Shown: in pieces, positions 26,523-35,986 of the stretch
Layout: each line of letters begins with the position of its first letter
Numbering within the stretch: the first letter of the stretch is position 1
NCBI GenBank assembly: GCA_041398905.1
Contig: JAWKTV010000005.1
Location: 298,236-362,235 of the forward strand
Source of the DNA: JAWKTV01 sp041398905
Lineage (GTDB): Bacteria; Planctomycetota; Planctomycetia; Planctomycetales; Planctomycetaceae
Length of the DNA: 64,000 bases
Direction of reading: 5' to 3'
Translations under genes and position numbers: made by a program
Notes under the pieces: model-generated
What the model saw: the letters and a program-made list of their open reading frames with translations, nothing else
Told to the model about the DNA's origin: nothing
The model's database searches: none

Positions 26523-28973
26523 CTACCGGCCTCCACGAGCGCCTTCCAATCCGCGGACACCAGCGTCCGCTTTGCTGCCGGACCTCCGCAACGCGCTGCG
26601 GCTTCGGGTATTGGAGCGGCGACCGCCCGCCGCCTCGCCCATCATGTCGTACTCGCTGCCGCCATACATCGAGGCCTCGTAGTCCCCGTACTCATCCCCG
26701 GCCGCGCCAACCGGACCGAGCTTCAGTTCGCGGAACGGCTCGTTCTGCAGGTCGCGGAGAGACTCCTGAAACTCTCGTTCGGGAGCCTGGGTTTGAGTGT
26801 CCAGCATCGACAGTCGGCCGTCGGACTTCGCGACGAGCACCGCCTTCGCCAGTTGCGGGTCGTAGTTCCCGGCCTTCGGGACTTCCAATCGCAGCAGGTC
26901 CCGACGTTCAAACTGGATGTCACCCAGACCGGCGACCAGCAGATCGCCGGAGTCGAACTGGTATCCCTCCGGGTCGCCATCGGAGTAGTCCTCCGCCTCC
27001 TCCGGCTTGGTGCCGCGCGGCGGCTCGGCGGGCAACTCGTCCTTCTCAAAGGTGTTCGAACCGGGGTTCAGTTCCCAGACCGTGAGCGACCCCTTGATTG
27101 GCTCGCCGAACGCCACTTCCAGACGTTGAATCGAGGTCTTCAACTGCTTGGTCGTGGTCGTGGTCGTCGTCGCGGCCGCCGGCGTGCTTCCCGCGCCGGG
27201 GTAGCTGCCGGCCGATGAAGCGGCCGCCGAGTCGTCCACCACTTCATCCGGCTCGGTGTTCGTGACGACGGTGCCGAGTCTTGGATCGAAGTGGAAGAAG
27301 TCGAACGATGCCTTGTTCTTGTCCAACTCCAGACTGTCAACGAAGTAGAAAGTGTCTTTCGGCACAGTCGTCGGATCGGTGATATTGCTCCAGGCGTTCA
27401 GGCGGGTATCACCCTGCACCACGCTGGGGTCGGTCGCATCCGTCACACGGTCGAGGCGGTTGGGGTTCTCGAGCACCAGGCGGGCACGGTAACGGTAAGA
27501 CTTGCCCGGTTCGACAGCGAAGTCGATGAACCGGAACAGCAGGATGTTCCCGACGGCCGACACGCGCGACTTGATGTACTCGCGGAGCTTCTCATCGGTG
27601 TTGTCACGATCAACGGTCGAGGCCAGTTCCTTGACCAGGGCGTCGAACTTCGGGTCGTTCTGCTGCGACGATCCCATCGTGCCGAACACACCCGCGCTGG
27701 ACTGATTGGAGTAGTAGTCCTCATAGCTTTCGCCGTAGGACGACTCACTTCCCATCAGCCCGGCCTGCAGTTCGCGCGAATCGTAAACCCGGCCGGACCA
27801 GCCCTTCTTTTCCAGCACGCCTGTTTCGGTGGCCGTCGTGGCCGCTTGATCCTTGCGGGCCTTGTCGAGCAAAGCGAGCTGGAACTTGAACTCCGCGTCC
27901 ATCTCCTCGGGAGACAGGGAGAAGTTCTCGATATCCGGGTGAGTCGCCAGCTTGTTCCACACGCCGGTGATGCGCGGCGGCAGGGGCATCGTGACGGCGG
28001 AGTCGGTCAGCGGCGGCGGAACTGGATCAAGGTCCAGACCGTCCACTTCGTCCAGGATCGCGTCGGCCGTGCTGCGGTCGACCTCTTCCCAGCCCTGATC
28101 GTCCGCCGGGAACTTGCCATTCGGACCAGCCACTTGTCGTTCCAGCACATAGTCGATGATCTGGAAGTGTTGGGCCGCCTCGGCGAAATCGGAACTGCGG
28201 GCCTCCTGCACAGCGCGGATCAGCTCGTGCAGCGGGATGATCCCGCGCACCGAGACGTATGGCTGACCACGACCTTTGAGCACGACACCACCGTAGTCCA
28301 TCCCGCCGGTTTCATACGCACCATAATCGCCGGACTCCGTGGCGGAGGCATAATAATCGAGTTCGGGGGCCGAGTAGGCGTTCCCGGCACCTCCGGACAT
28401 ACCGGCCATCGGGCCGCCAGCCGTCGGGTTGGTGCGGCGGGCGAACCGGTCATCGATCGCGTCGGAGCGATTGGTGCTCGCGATCGGCTCATCCGTCCCC
28501 GCGGACCCATCTTGCAGCTTGTCCAGCTCTTCGGTATCCGGACCGAGGTTCAAGTAGATGTAGCTGGCGTTCGCCAGCAGCTTGCGAATGGGATGCTGCT
28601 GGTAGAACGGCTCGACCTCCTGCAGCGGGTTCCCCTTGTCTTTCGGACTGGGGGTGAATGGCACGCGGAACTCGAAGGTGCCCGATCCCCAGTCTTCCAG
28701 CACATGCTTGGCGACCAGTGCCGCCGGCTGCTCGTCGGCACCGACGGAGAGTTCGAGCCTGTCCCGGTCTTCCGGAGTGAAGGGCCGATTGTCGAAGGTG
28801 ACCTGGGCCTGCTCGGCATCCTTGATGATCTGGTAAGGATCGCCGTCGTAGGTCGACCAGTTCGCCGTCGCCAGCGCGTAGATCACCACCAGCCCGATCA
28901 CACCCAGGCCGAGTTTCTCGCCATGATTGATCAGAAACTGCTTCGCACCGCCGCCTGATTTCTTGCTGGCCAT
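26523..28973 (-). CDS. Large single-pass protein of a pilus-like operon
   Basis: 816 residues, no named family recognised. One N-terminal transmembrane helix (GEKLGLGVIGLVVIYALATA) after a basic cytoplasmic start (MASKKSGGGAKQF), then a long extracytoplasmic part with acidic, Gly/Ser/Tyr-rich segments and a Thr-rich run (TTTTTTKQ). A beta-rich part near SYRYRARLVLENPN suggests Ig-like or secretin-pilot-like folds, but this is a guess. It is the last of three co-directional genes after a PilM/PilN fusion, so a role as a PilP-like periplasmic component is inferred from order. The ATG at 28973 was chosen because it directly precedes the basic-then-hydrophobic start. Confidence 0.65.
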   Translation of the reverse strand: MASKKSGGGAKQFLINHGEKLGLGVIGLVVIYALATANWSTYDGDPYQIIKDAEQAQVTFDNRPFTPEDRDRLELSVGADEQPAALVAKHVLEDWGSGTFEFRVPFTPSPKDKGNPLQEVEPFYQQHPIRKLLANASYIYLNLGPDTEELDKLQDGSAGTDEPIASTNRSDAIDDRFARRTNPTAGGPMAGMSGGAGNAYSAPELDYYASATESGDYGAYETGGMDYGGVVLKGRGQPYVSVRGIIPLHELIRAVQEARSSDFAEAAQHFQIIDYVLERQVAGPNGKFPADDQGWEEVDRSTADAILDEVDGLDLDPVPPPLTDSAVTMPLPPRITGVWNKLATHPDIENFSLSPEEMDAEFKFQLALLDKARKDQAATTATETGVLEKKGWSGRVYDSRELQAGLMGSESSYGESYEDYYSNQSSAGVFGTMGSSQQNDPKFDALVKELASTVDRDNTDEKLREYIKSRVSAVGNILLFRFIDFAVEPGKSYRYRARLVLENPNRLDRVTDATDPSVVQGDTRLNAWSNITDPTTVPKDTFYFVDSLELDKNKASFDFFHFDPRLGTVVTNTEPDEVVDDSAAASSAGSYPGAGSTPAAATTTTTTTKQLKTSIQRLEVAFGEPIKGSLTVWELNPGSNTFEKDELPAEPPRGTKPEEAEDYSDGDPEGYQFDSGDLLVAGLGDIQFERRDLLRLEVPKAGNYDPQLAKAVLVAKSDGRLSMLDTQTQAPEREFQESLRDLQNEPFRELKLGPVGAAGDEYGDYEASMYGGSEYDMMGEAAGGRRSNTRSRSALRRSGSKADAGVRGLEGARGGR

Positions 28974-29162
28974 GTCCAACTCCTCAGTCAAATGGAAGGG
29001 CTGCGGGTCGCACGCGGTGGCGTGGCGAGAAGCCCTTCCGATTGTTCGGTCAGCCCTCGATTTTCGAGGTACTGCAATGTTACTGGGACGACGACAGAAC
29101 TCACACAGTTCCCGAGTTCGCCGCGATTTCAAACCTCATTTCCAACGTTGACAGGCTTCAAC

Positions 29163-30955
29163 CTAGTTCGCCGGCGGCTCCGCTGACGCCGAGGCGTCCG
29201 CGGGATCGGCAGGATTATCCGCCGGGGAGGCCGCCGGGTCGGGCGGAGCCGGTTCCCCGGTGGGGTCTGTCGCGTCGTCAGTCGGCTCCGCCCCGGTCGC
29301 GGCGGGTTCCACCGGAGCCGCGCTGGCGGCCGGATCCGTCGCTGCTGAATCATCAGGGGCGGGGTCAACAGTCGCCGGGTCACCGGTTGCGGGGTCAGCG
29401 GCGGGATCCGTTGTCGTGTCGGTTGTCGGTTCCGCAGCCTGCGAGGTCGCGTCGGGTTCGCCATTTGACTCTGTCTCGACTTCCGCGGCGGGCTCTGGAG
29501 TCTCGGCCGGCACATCGGGTGTGAAGATCGTGACCACGCCGACGAAGTCGAACCGTACCAGGTCTTTCCCCTTCAGCGCGGCACGCTTCTCTTCCAACTG
29601 AGCCGCCTGTGCCGCCGTCAGCGGCTTGGCTAGCGGATCACGCGGGTTGGTTGACGGCTGACCGGTCATCGCCGAGGAACCATAATCGCCGTATTCACCT
29701 CCAGCACCCGACTGGGCACCCGAGTTGAAGCTCCACGCGGCCGCCCCTGCACCACCGCCGCCACCGGTGTACCCGGCACCGCCGCCGTACTCGCTCCCCA
29801 CCCCGCCCCCGCCGCCGCCGGTGAAGGCGGGCTTCAACAAGTGGTCCTCCTCGGTGGAGATGTACGGGTTGTCGACATACCCCCAACGACCGATCCGGAT
29901 CGGTGGATCGAGGTTGGCGAAGTTGACAATCAGGTCAGGAATCTTCCGCTCGTTGATGAGGATCGACATGTAGAACGCCCGTTCGCGGAACGAACCGGGG
30001 TTGTCCTTGTCGAATCCGATGTATCGCAACGCCTGGGCCGTCGAAGAACCGCCCCGCTAGCGCCAAAGTAGTCTTGCTCGACAGCACTGCCAGCATCGGC
30101 TGCAGTGGCACCAGTGTCGGCATCCGAACCGAACTCCTCGCTGGGGGCGAAGCTCGGATCACCGGTCGCGAAGGCGACGTTGACCCGGCCTGTCGTCGAT
30201 GATCCCGGCGCGCCTTCGGTTCCTGAATAGCCCGCTTCCATCCCGCTTTCCGCTCCTCCCGATGTCGCGGCGGTCACGGTGCTCTCGCCGGTCCCGCCGA
30301 ACAGTTGGATCGACTTGATCTCGCGAACTGGCGCGTTGGTGACATCCTGCGCGGCGCTGTTGGTGTCGTTGACTGCCTGGGCGATCATCGAGAGGATCCA
30401 GTAGTCCTCCTGCGCGTCCCAAATCTTGTCGATCGTGGGAGTTTCGCCGGCGGGGAACTCGTGAACGGGCAGTACGGTGCGTTCGAGGAAGACCAGATTT
30501 CGCGTCAACTTGTCGTATGGTCCGCCGGTGGGGAGCACCGGATTGAACGACAGGTACAGCGAGTTCTGCTGCTTGAGGTACTCTCGGGCGTACTGAAAGC
30601 GAATCTGGTCATCACGCAGCGTCTCTCCGCGATACACGATCTGTCCAGTCTCGGCATGACGTTCAAGGCCGCGCTCGATCAGGGCGGGCCAGGACATCCA
30701 TTGCCGCTGAATGCCGTCGAGGCTGCGGACCTGATCGGCATTCGACTTTTCAACATCGTTCGCGACTTTCTTGGCGAATTCGGTGAACTTTTCGTTCTCC
30801 TGGTTGGCGTTAGGCGTCTGCAGTCCCTTGAGCGTGGTGATTCGCTCCTGGGTTTTGGCCTGCAAGCCCGGATTGGCCATAAAGAACCCCACCAGCGCCA
30901 GAACAATGGCGAGGCCGGAGAGGATCCAGAACTTGTGCTTCTTGATGGCGTCCAT
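29163..30955 (-). CDS. PilO/Amuc_1100-like single-pass protein (frameshifted)
   Basis: About 597 residues once one shift is repaired. A short cytoplasmic start (MDAIKKHKFW) precedes a transmembrane helix (ILSGLAIVLALVGFFMA), a coiled-coil-prone region, and a periplasmic alpha/beta part ending YMSILINERKIPDLIVNFAN. The frame breaks at the CCCC run 30052-30055, where adding one base joins YFGASG to GSSTAQALRYIGFD. The layout resembles PilO and the Amuc_1100-type pilus-associated proteins (inference). The C-terminus is a Gly/Tyr-rich stretch followed by a disordered tail of about 100 residues of Pro, Ala, Asp and Thr. It sits between a PilM/PilN fusion and another single-pass protein. Confidence 0.65.
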
Positions 30956-31075
30956 CAGATGACTCCCAGGAGCGGAGGTGGTCCGTCTGTTGTCTTGTGT
31001 CTTGTCGTGGCGTTGTCAGCAGATCCGAGTACAGCCGATGACGGCGGGGCGACGGTCGGCGTCACCGAACGGCTG

Positions 31076-33277
31076 TCATTCTTCGGTGTCGGGACTTTCG
31101 GTCGCGGGGACTTCCTCGGCGGGCGGTTCGCCATTGGCGGGCAATTCCGTCGCCAGCGGCTGAGCGTCTTCGCCGGAAGACCACGGCGGCGTCGCCACGC
31201 GATCCTCAGGCTTCTTGTACTGCCAGACGAACTGGATCACGAACGCCGTTTGATCGAGGTACTTCGCCTCTTCGCCATTGGCCGCGGCACCCGTGCCCGC
31301 TCCGCGGGCGTAGATTGATTCGTAGCCGGCCTCTTCGTAGCCCGGTTGAGCGCCCGCTCCGCGCAGGTTGCGTCGGCCGGTGGGGCGCTGCACCTGCTGC
31401 GGGTTGAAGCCGATTCGCGACGCCCCTTCGTTCTTCGCCACCTGCTTCGGTGGATCGTACGGGACGGGCAGATCGGTGCGATAGAACACGATGGCCGCGT
31501 GGCTGATGCCCAGCATGTTGACCGGCTGCGGCTGCTTGAAGCCGGGCTGGAGCACCGTCCATTCCTGCAGGTGTTTCAGCAGCGTGTTACGGACGTACAG
31601 AATGCCCTCCATCGTCCGGTTGTCGTTTGGCTCCTTGTGGTAATGAATCCCGTGCAAGGAGACGACGTACCCTTCGCCCGTCGGCGGATTCGCCAGATCG
31701 TACGGACGCAGCGTTGCCGAGACGCTCTTGTCGCCGCTGACCGCCGTGAACCATGTGCCGACATCAGCCAGATGCTGAGTGTCGATCTGCACGATCGAAA
31801 TCTGATTTCGCCGTTCGATCTCTTCCTTGGATTCGTCGACGCCGCTCGGGACGTCGCGGGGCAGGCAGTCGTTGATCGCCCGGAACAGTTCCAGCCAGCT
31901 CGTGTCGCGACGACCGGTGATCAGCTCGTTCAGCTTGGTCTTCGCGTCGGTGAGTCGGCCTTTCTCCGCGTTGAACGCACTCACCTTTCCGCCGATGTAG
32001 CCGGAGACCTCCGTGACTTTGGACTCCGCCTTGGCGAACTCCTCGGAGTGCGGCACTCGGTAAGCGTTGCCGTTGCCCACCGTCGCCAGCGACAGGCCCA
32101 CCAGTAGTGAGGCGGCCGTCATCACCGCCCACGGCTTCTTGCGACGGATCAGCCGCTCCGTCGCGATCTCCGGAGGCAGCAGCGTCGTCTTGATCGTCGT
32201 CAGGTCCAGCACCTGCAGTGCGATGCCGTACGGCACCGCGAAGCTCAGCACATTGTCCGCGAACAGTGGCGAGTTGAGTACGGAATCGCCGGCGAGCCGC
32301 TTGAAGGTGTCCGGACGCTCCACTTCGTACTGCAGATTCTGCTGTAGAAACTTCTGCAGACCCGCCAGCTTGAAGCCGTTGCCCAGCCCGATCACCTTGT
32401 TGATCTTCGCGGTGCGATTGACGCTGGAGAAGAATCCGATCGATCGCTGGATTTCGGCCACGTAGTCGTTGAACACGGGCCGCAGCGCCTGGAACACCGC
32501 CCGCGGATCGGGCGACTTGGTCGCGTTGCACTTCAGGTGTTCCGCCTTCGCGAAACTCAGCTTCATCTCCTTGGTGAGCGCCCGCGTGAAGTGATTGCCG
32601 CCCAGGGGGACGTTGCGAATCCAGATCTTCGCGCCGTTCGACACCATCAGAGTCGTGTTGTCGCAGCCCATGTCGAGCACGATGAAATGCTCATCGTCGT
32701 TCGGCGGAGCGTCACCCGCCTGCATGCCCAGCTCGTCATAGCCCAGATAGTTGAACAGTCCGAGCGGCGCGATCTGGATCAGCTCGACTTCCAGCTTCGC
32801 GTTCTGGAACGGACGCAGGCTCTGATACACCTGCTCCTTCTTCATCGCGAACAGCCCGACCTCGGCGTCGAGAAGGTAGCCGCTCTCCTCGATGCCCGAC
32901 CCGAGCGGCTGGTAATCCCAGATCACGTCTTCGAGCGCGAACGGAATCTGCTGCTTGGCTTCGTACTTCACGATCTCCGCCAGCTTGCCGCTCTCGACCG
33001 GCGGCAACTGGATGAACCGCGTCAGCGACGCATGCCCCGGCACGCTCACCGCAATCAAGTCGTCCTTGACGTCGTTCCGCGCCAGGAACGTGCTGATCGC
33101 TTCCGGGATCAGCTCTTCCGGCACCGCGTCCGGCTGACTCAGGATCTTGGGAAAGGGGATGTAGTCGAATGCGACCGCCGCCACCTGCCCCGCACCTTCC
33201 AGATAGCGGATCTTGATCGCCTTCAGCGCGTACTGGCCGATATCGATCCCCCAGACAGCTTTGCTCGTATCCGCCAT
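31076..33277 (-). CDS. pilM: Type IV pilus assembly protein PilM fused to a PilN-like part
   Basis: 733 residues. The N-terminal 350 or so form the actin-like PilM ATPase: VWGIDIGQYALKAIKI, AVSVPGHASLTRFIQLPPV, YEAKQQIPFALEDVIWDYQ, LDMGCDNTTLMV and VIGLGNGFKLAGLQKFL. A transmembrane helix at about 380-400 (AVMTAASLLVGLSLATVG) is followed by a coiled coil and a ferredoxin-like periplasmic region, which is how PilN is built. So PilM and PilN appear joined in one chain. A Pro/Glu-rich tail ends the protein. The ATG at 33277 gives MADTSKAVWGID. Two downstream genes complete a PilMNOP-like platform; no pilin, secretin or ATPase motor is in the window. Confidence 0.88.
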   Translation of the reverse strand: MADTSKAVWGIDIGQYALKAIKIRYLEGAGQVAAVAFDYIPFPKILSQPDAVPEELIPEAISTFLARNDVKDDLIAVSVPGHASLTRFIQLPPVESGKLAEIVKYEAKQQIPFALEDVIWDYQPLGSGIEESGYLLDAEVGLFAMKKEQVYQSLRPFQNAKLEVELIQIAPLGLFNYLGYDELGMQAGDAPPNDDEHFIVLDMGCDNTTLMVSNGAKIWIRNVPLGGNHFTRALTKEMKLSFAKAEHLKCNATKSPDPRAVFQALRPVFNDYVAEIQRSIGFFSSVNRTAKINKVIGLGNGFKLAGLQKFLQQNLQYEVERPDTFKRLAGDSVLNSPLFADNVLSFAVPYGIALQVLDLTTIKTTLLPPEIATERLIRRKKPWAVMTAASLLVGLSLATVGNGNAYRVPHSEEFAKAESKVTEVSGYIGGKVSAFNAEKGRLTDAKTKLNELITGRRDTSWLELFRAINDCLPRDVPSGVDESKEEIERRNQISIVQIDTQHLADVGTWFTAVSGDKSVSATLRPYDLANPPTGEGYVVSLHGIHYHKEPNDNRTMEGILYVRNTLLKHLQEWTVLQPGFKQPQPVNMLGISHAAIVFYRTDLPVPYDPPKQVAKNEGASRIGFNPQQVQRPTGRRNLRGAGAQPGYEEAGYESIYARGAGTGAAANGEEAKYLDQTAFVIQFVWQYKKPEDRVATPPWSSGEDAQPLATELPANGEPPAEEVPATESPDTEE

Positions 33278-34080
33278 TGTCAGTTCCTCGCTGGAATTGC
33301 CTGACTGCCTGCGATCGGTCCCAGACCGTCGCCGCGTCACTGCTCAGCACCCGATTCGCAGTCCGGAGCGCGAACCATCAACCGGCGAGGCGCCGATCGA
33401 ACTGGCTGAATGTGACGGTGAACTCTCGATTGGATCAACCAGCGGCTGCCCGCTGGCTGGATGACTCAGGAATAACTCGTGTGCAGTTCCACGGCACGAA
33501 CGGCCGTTGATCGTCCCTGCCCGACATGTACGTGACACTGCAAATTATCCGGCCACTTGCTCGCTGGTCAATTCTGTTGCGAAAAACTTGCTGATTCGGC
33601 ACCGGAGTCGGCTTGGCCGCGAACGCTCCGCCATCGTTAGCGGCCCCGACCCGCAATGCATCGTCCGGTCGGCGACGACGATCCCAGCCTGCTCACTCGG
33701 TTCGACGTGGGATCCGACGAAAAAGTTCCCGCCGGTTTCCTGATTGTCGCCACGCGAACGCTCGGACTGTTTGCCCAGATCAGCAGGATGCCCGCGACTG
33801 CACCTTCGCCAGCGCAAAGCACGGTTGAACATCGTTTCTTCGACAAATCCCATTTGACAGCCGGGAAAGCGTCGGTTGGGGTCGCGAGCAGCGCCACCAG
33901 ATTCGCTGCGGCTGAAGCCGTGAATCTGCGGCGGCGATTCGGCGTCGTTGGAACGGCAAGTTGTAACGGTCGTGCCGATCCTGCCGTCCGCCGGGCGGTC
34001 GAGAGTGACTCGTCATATCGAGGTCCCACCGCGAGCCTGAGTCGGCGAAGTCACTCGATGAGGCCATCCGCTAACGTCGT
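33278..34080. other. 800-base stretch without a supported gene
   Basis: Several short open frames exist on both strands (for example 33545-33853 and 33637-34029 on minus, 33656-34354 on plus), but none has recognisable motifs, a good start context or a consistent codon pattern. It lies directly upstream of the pilus-like operon, so it should hold that promoter. A broken or fast-evolving small gene such as a minor pilin cannot be excluded. Confidence 0.4.
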
Positions 34081-35805
34081 TCAGGGCGTCGTCGCCTGTA
34101 CCGTGATCCTGTACCCTCTCACGTTGTCGGCCAGCGAACTCCAGTGGTCGTTGACCCGCAGATACAGTGTGCCGGTCACGGCGGGGGTTAGCTCGCGACG
34201 GGGGCCAATGTCGATCGAATGCAGCGACGACATGCCCGCCGCCGGCATCGGAGCGTCGGCGATCAGCAGCCCCCGCAGCCGTCCCAGCCGCTCGCCATTC
34301 GCATACTCGATGGACACTCCCCGCGGCTCACTCTCCCACCGGACAGGTGATTGAGCCAGGGTGACCTGGCCGTCGGCCACGATCTGATAGGTGCGGCCCG
34401 CCTCGACACGAATGCCGCTCGACTGCCAGCCCCGGTCCGCCGCGATCTCGAACGAACGCTCAGCGTGGACTGGCAGCGGTGTCCCTTCGACGAAGTCGAT
34501 CGCGAACCGCTCGATGTCAAATCCGTACTCCAATTGTGTCGTAAACAGTTCCCACTCGATCGCCAGATGCGGCAGGTCGTCCGCGAAGGCGGCCCGCATC
34601 GCCCGACGGAACTCGTTCCCTTCCGCGATGGGAGCCAACTCCCGGAACCGTTCACGATAACGAGGGTGCGTGTCGAGGAACTTGCACATTGCCCAACTCC
34701 ACGCGTATGGCAGCGACCGCGATGCCGCGAAGTCCTGCGCGTCGATCTCCAGCACATCGCCAAACGTTTCGAGTTCGCCCGCCGCGATCGCGCTGCGAAT
34801 CATTTCGATGCGGCCGAAGCCGATGTCGACGCTCGGGTCAGCCGGCATGGTGCGGAACTCGACCTTACTCTTCGCATCGATCCGATGCGTTCCAAACAGT
34901 TCCGCCATCCCTTCCAGATAGAACAGCGGCGGCCGTGCCGTGGTCGGCGGAATGAGCATGTAACAGTGCGTCGCCTCGTGCAGTAGCAGGTGGCGACGGT
35001 AGTAATCGAAACTCTGCTCGTTCATCCAGAACTGATAACCCCGGTGTCGTCCATGCTCGAACTCGATGAGGTCTTCAGGCAGCAGACCGCACTCGCGGAA
35101 CAGCCCGCGATCACGCATGAGATAGCCAGTCAACTGAAAGTCGCTGCCATCTTCGGCGGGTGGCAAACGGCCAAAATACGTCTCCCACGCCGGGAAAATC
35201 GCGTCAACCAGCGAAGGCAGACCGGCGGCGACGGCTGGATCGATATCGCTGTAGAGTACCAGCCGGCGTGATGCGTAACGGTGGATTCCCAGTTCCGCCA
35301 GCCGAGCCGCATCGTGCTCGGGACGGTCGTCGGGCGGGCGAGTTGATGCCAATGAGTACCGCTGGCTGGCCTCTTCCACATCGCTTGAATCGCCGGCGGA
35401 ATGCTCTGCAACCGGCGTCGAAACCGTCGCTTCTGGGACGACCTCGGCAGTGGGCAACGTTGTCGAGTCTGGCGAAGGCGGTGCGTGTGGGGGAAAGGCC
35501 GCAGGCATGGGAGACCCGGCCTGGGCTTCCGATACCGGATCGGCAGCCCAGGCGTCGCCCGCTGCGATCGATTGACCGCTTCGCAGAGGATCGTTTCGCT
35601 GGGACGTGGCCTCCGCCGGAGGAGGTATCGCGGTATCGGCAGCCGGCTTCGATTCGCAACCCAGCCAGAGGCCGACCTGCAGCATGATGGTTATTCGGGC
35701 CAGCCGGCAGGTAACCAGGATCGACGCGCGCAGACGAACTTCAGCCGGAGGCGCAAGACCTTCCCGCTCGTCATTCGCGGTTCGCGCTCTCGGGTATTCC
35801 CGCAT
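34081..35805 (-). CDS. Lipoprotein with HExxH metallopeptidase-like domain
   Basis: Up to 574 residues. A lipobox (LQVGLWLGC) lies near residue 50; the true start may be within 40 codons downstream of 35805, as the first part is not signal-like. After a Pro/Ser/Thr linker comes an alpha/beta domain with the zinc motif HEATH (about 276-280) and, 20 or so residues later, LEGMAELFG, supplying the third ligand Glu of a gluzincin (peptidase MA-like, DUF1570-type). The C-terminal 130 residues (AGRTYQIVADGQVTLA, LIADAPMPAAG, GTLYLRVND) form a beta-sandwich resembling PA-IL/LecA-like galactose-binding lectins. A surface-bound peptidase with a glycan-binding end is the best reading. Confidence 0.7.
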   Translation of the reverse strand: MREYPRARTANDEREGLAPPAEVRLRASILVTCRLARITIMLQVGLWLGCESKPAADTAIPPPAEATSQRNDPLRSGQSIAAGDAWAADPVSEAQAGSPMPAAFPPHAPPSPDSTTLPTAEVVPEATVSTPVAEHSAGDSSDVEEASQRYSLASTRPPDDRPEHDAARLAELGIHRYASRRLVLYSDIDPAVAAGLPSLVDAIFPAWETYFGRLPPAEDGSDFQLTGYLMRDRGLFRECGLLPEDLIEFEHGRHRGYQFWMNEQSFDYYRRHLLLHEATHCYMLIPPTTARPPLFYLEGMAELFGTHRIDAKSKVEFRTMPADPSVDIGFGRIEMIRSAIAAGELETFGDVLEIDAQDFAASRSLPYAWSWAMCKFLDTHPRYRERFRELAPIAEGNEFRRAMRAAFADDLPHLAIEWELFTTQLEYGFDIERFAIDFVEGTPLPVHAERSFEIAADRGWQSSGIRVEAGRTYQIVADGQVTLAQSPVRWESEPRGVSIEYANGERLGRLRGLLIADAPMPAAGMSSLHSIDIGPRRELTPAVTGTLYLRVNDHWSSLADNVRGYRITVQATTP

Positions 35806-35986
35806 GCCGACCCTCGTTACTTCGTGACCCGAATCGAGTCGACCGCCCGGTCCGTCCTGCCACTCTACCGCCAGTTGAGGAACGCGTCAGACGGACTTGC
35901 AGCCCGTCCAGAAAGGCTCAAAGCCACGCGACCTTCTGCCAAGAAGTCATGGATAGGATTCTCATGACACGCTCTTCAGCGGGTTG

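Noticed and set aside
27291..28958. 555-codon open frame on the plus strand
   Set aside because: Antisense to the large pilus-operon protein; no motifs, and its neighbours on both sides read minus.
29163..29520. Repetitive DNA that might be a CRISPR or tandem repeat array
   Set aside because: The repetition comes from an Ala/Asp/Pro/Thr-rich protein tail in a coding frame; units vary in length and sequence.
33656..34354. 232-codon plus-strand frame
   Set aside because: Its second half overlaps the 3' end of the HExxH lipoprotein antisense and it has no motif or start context.
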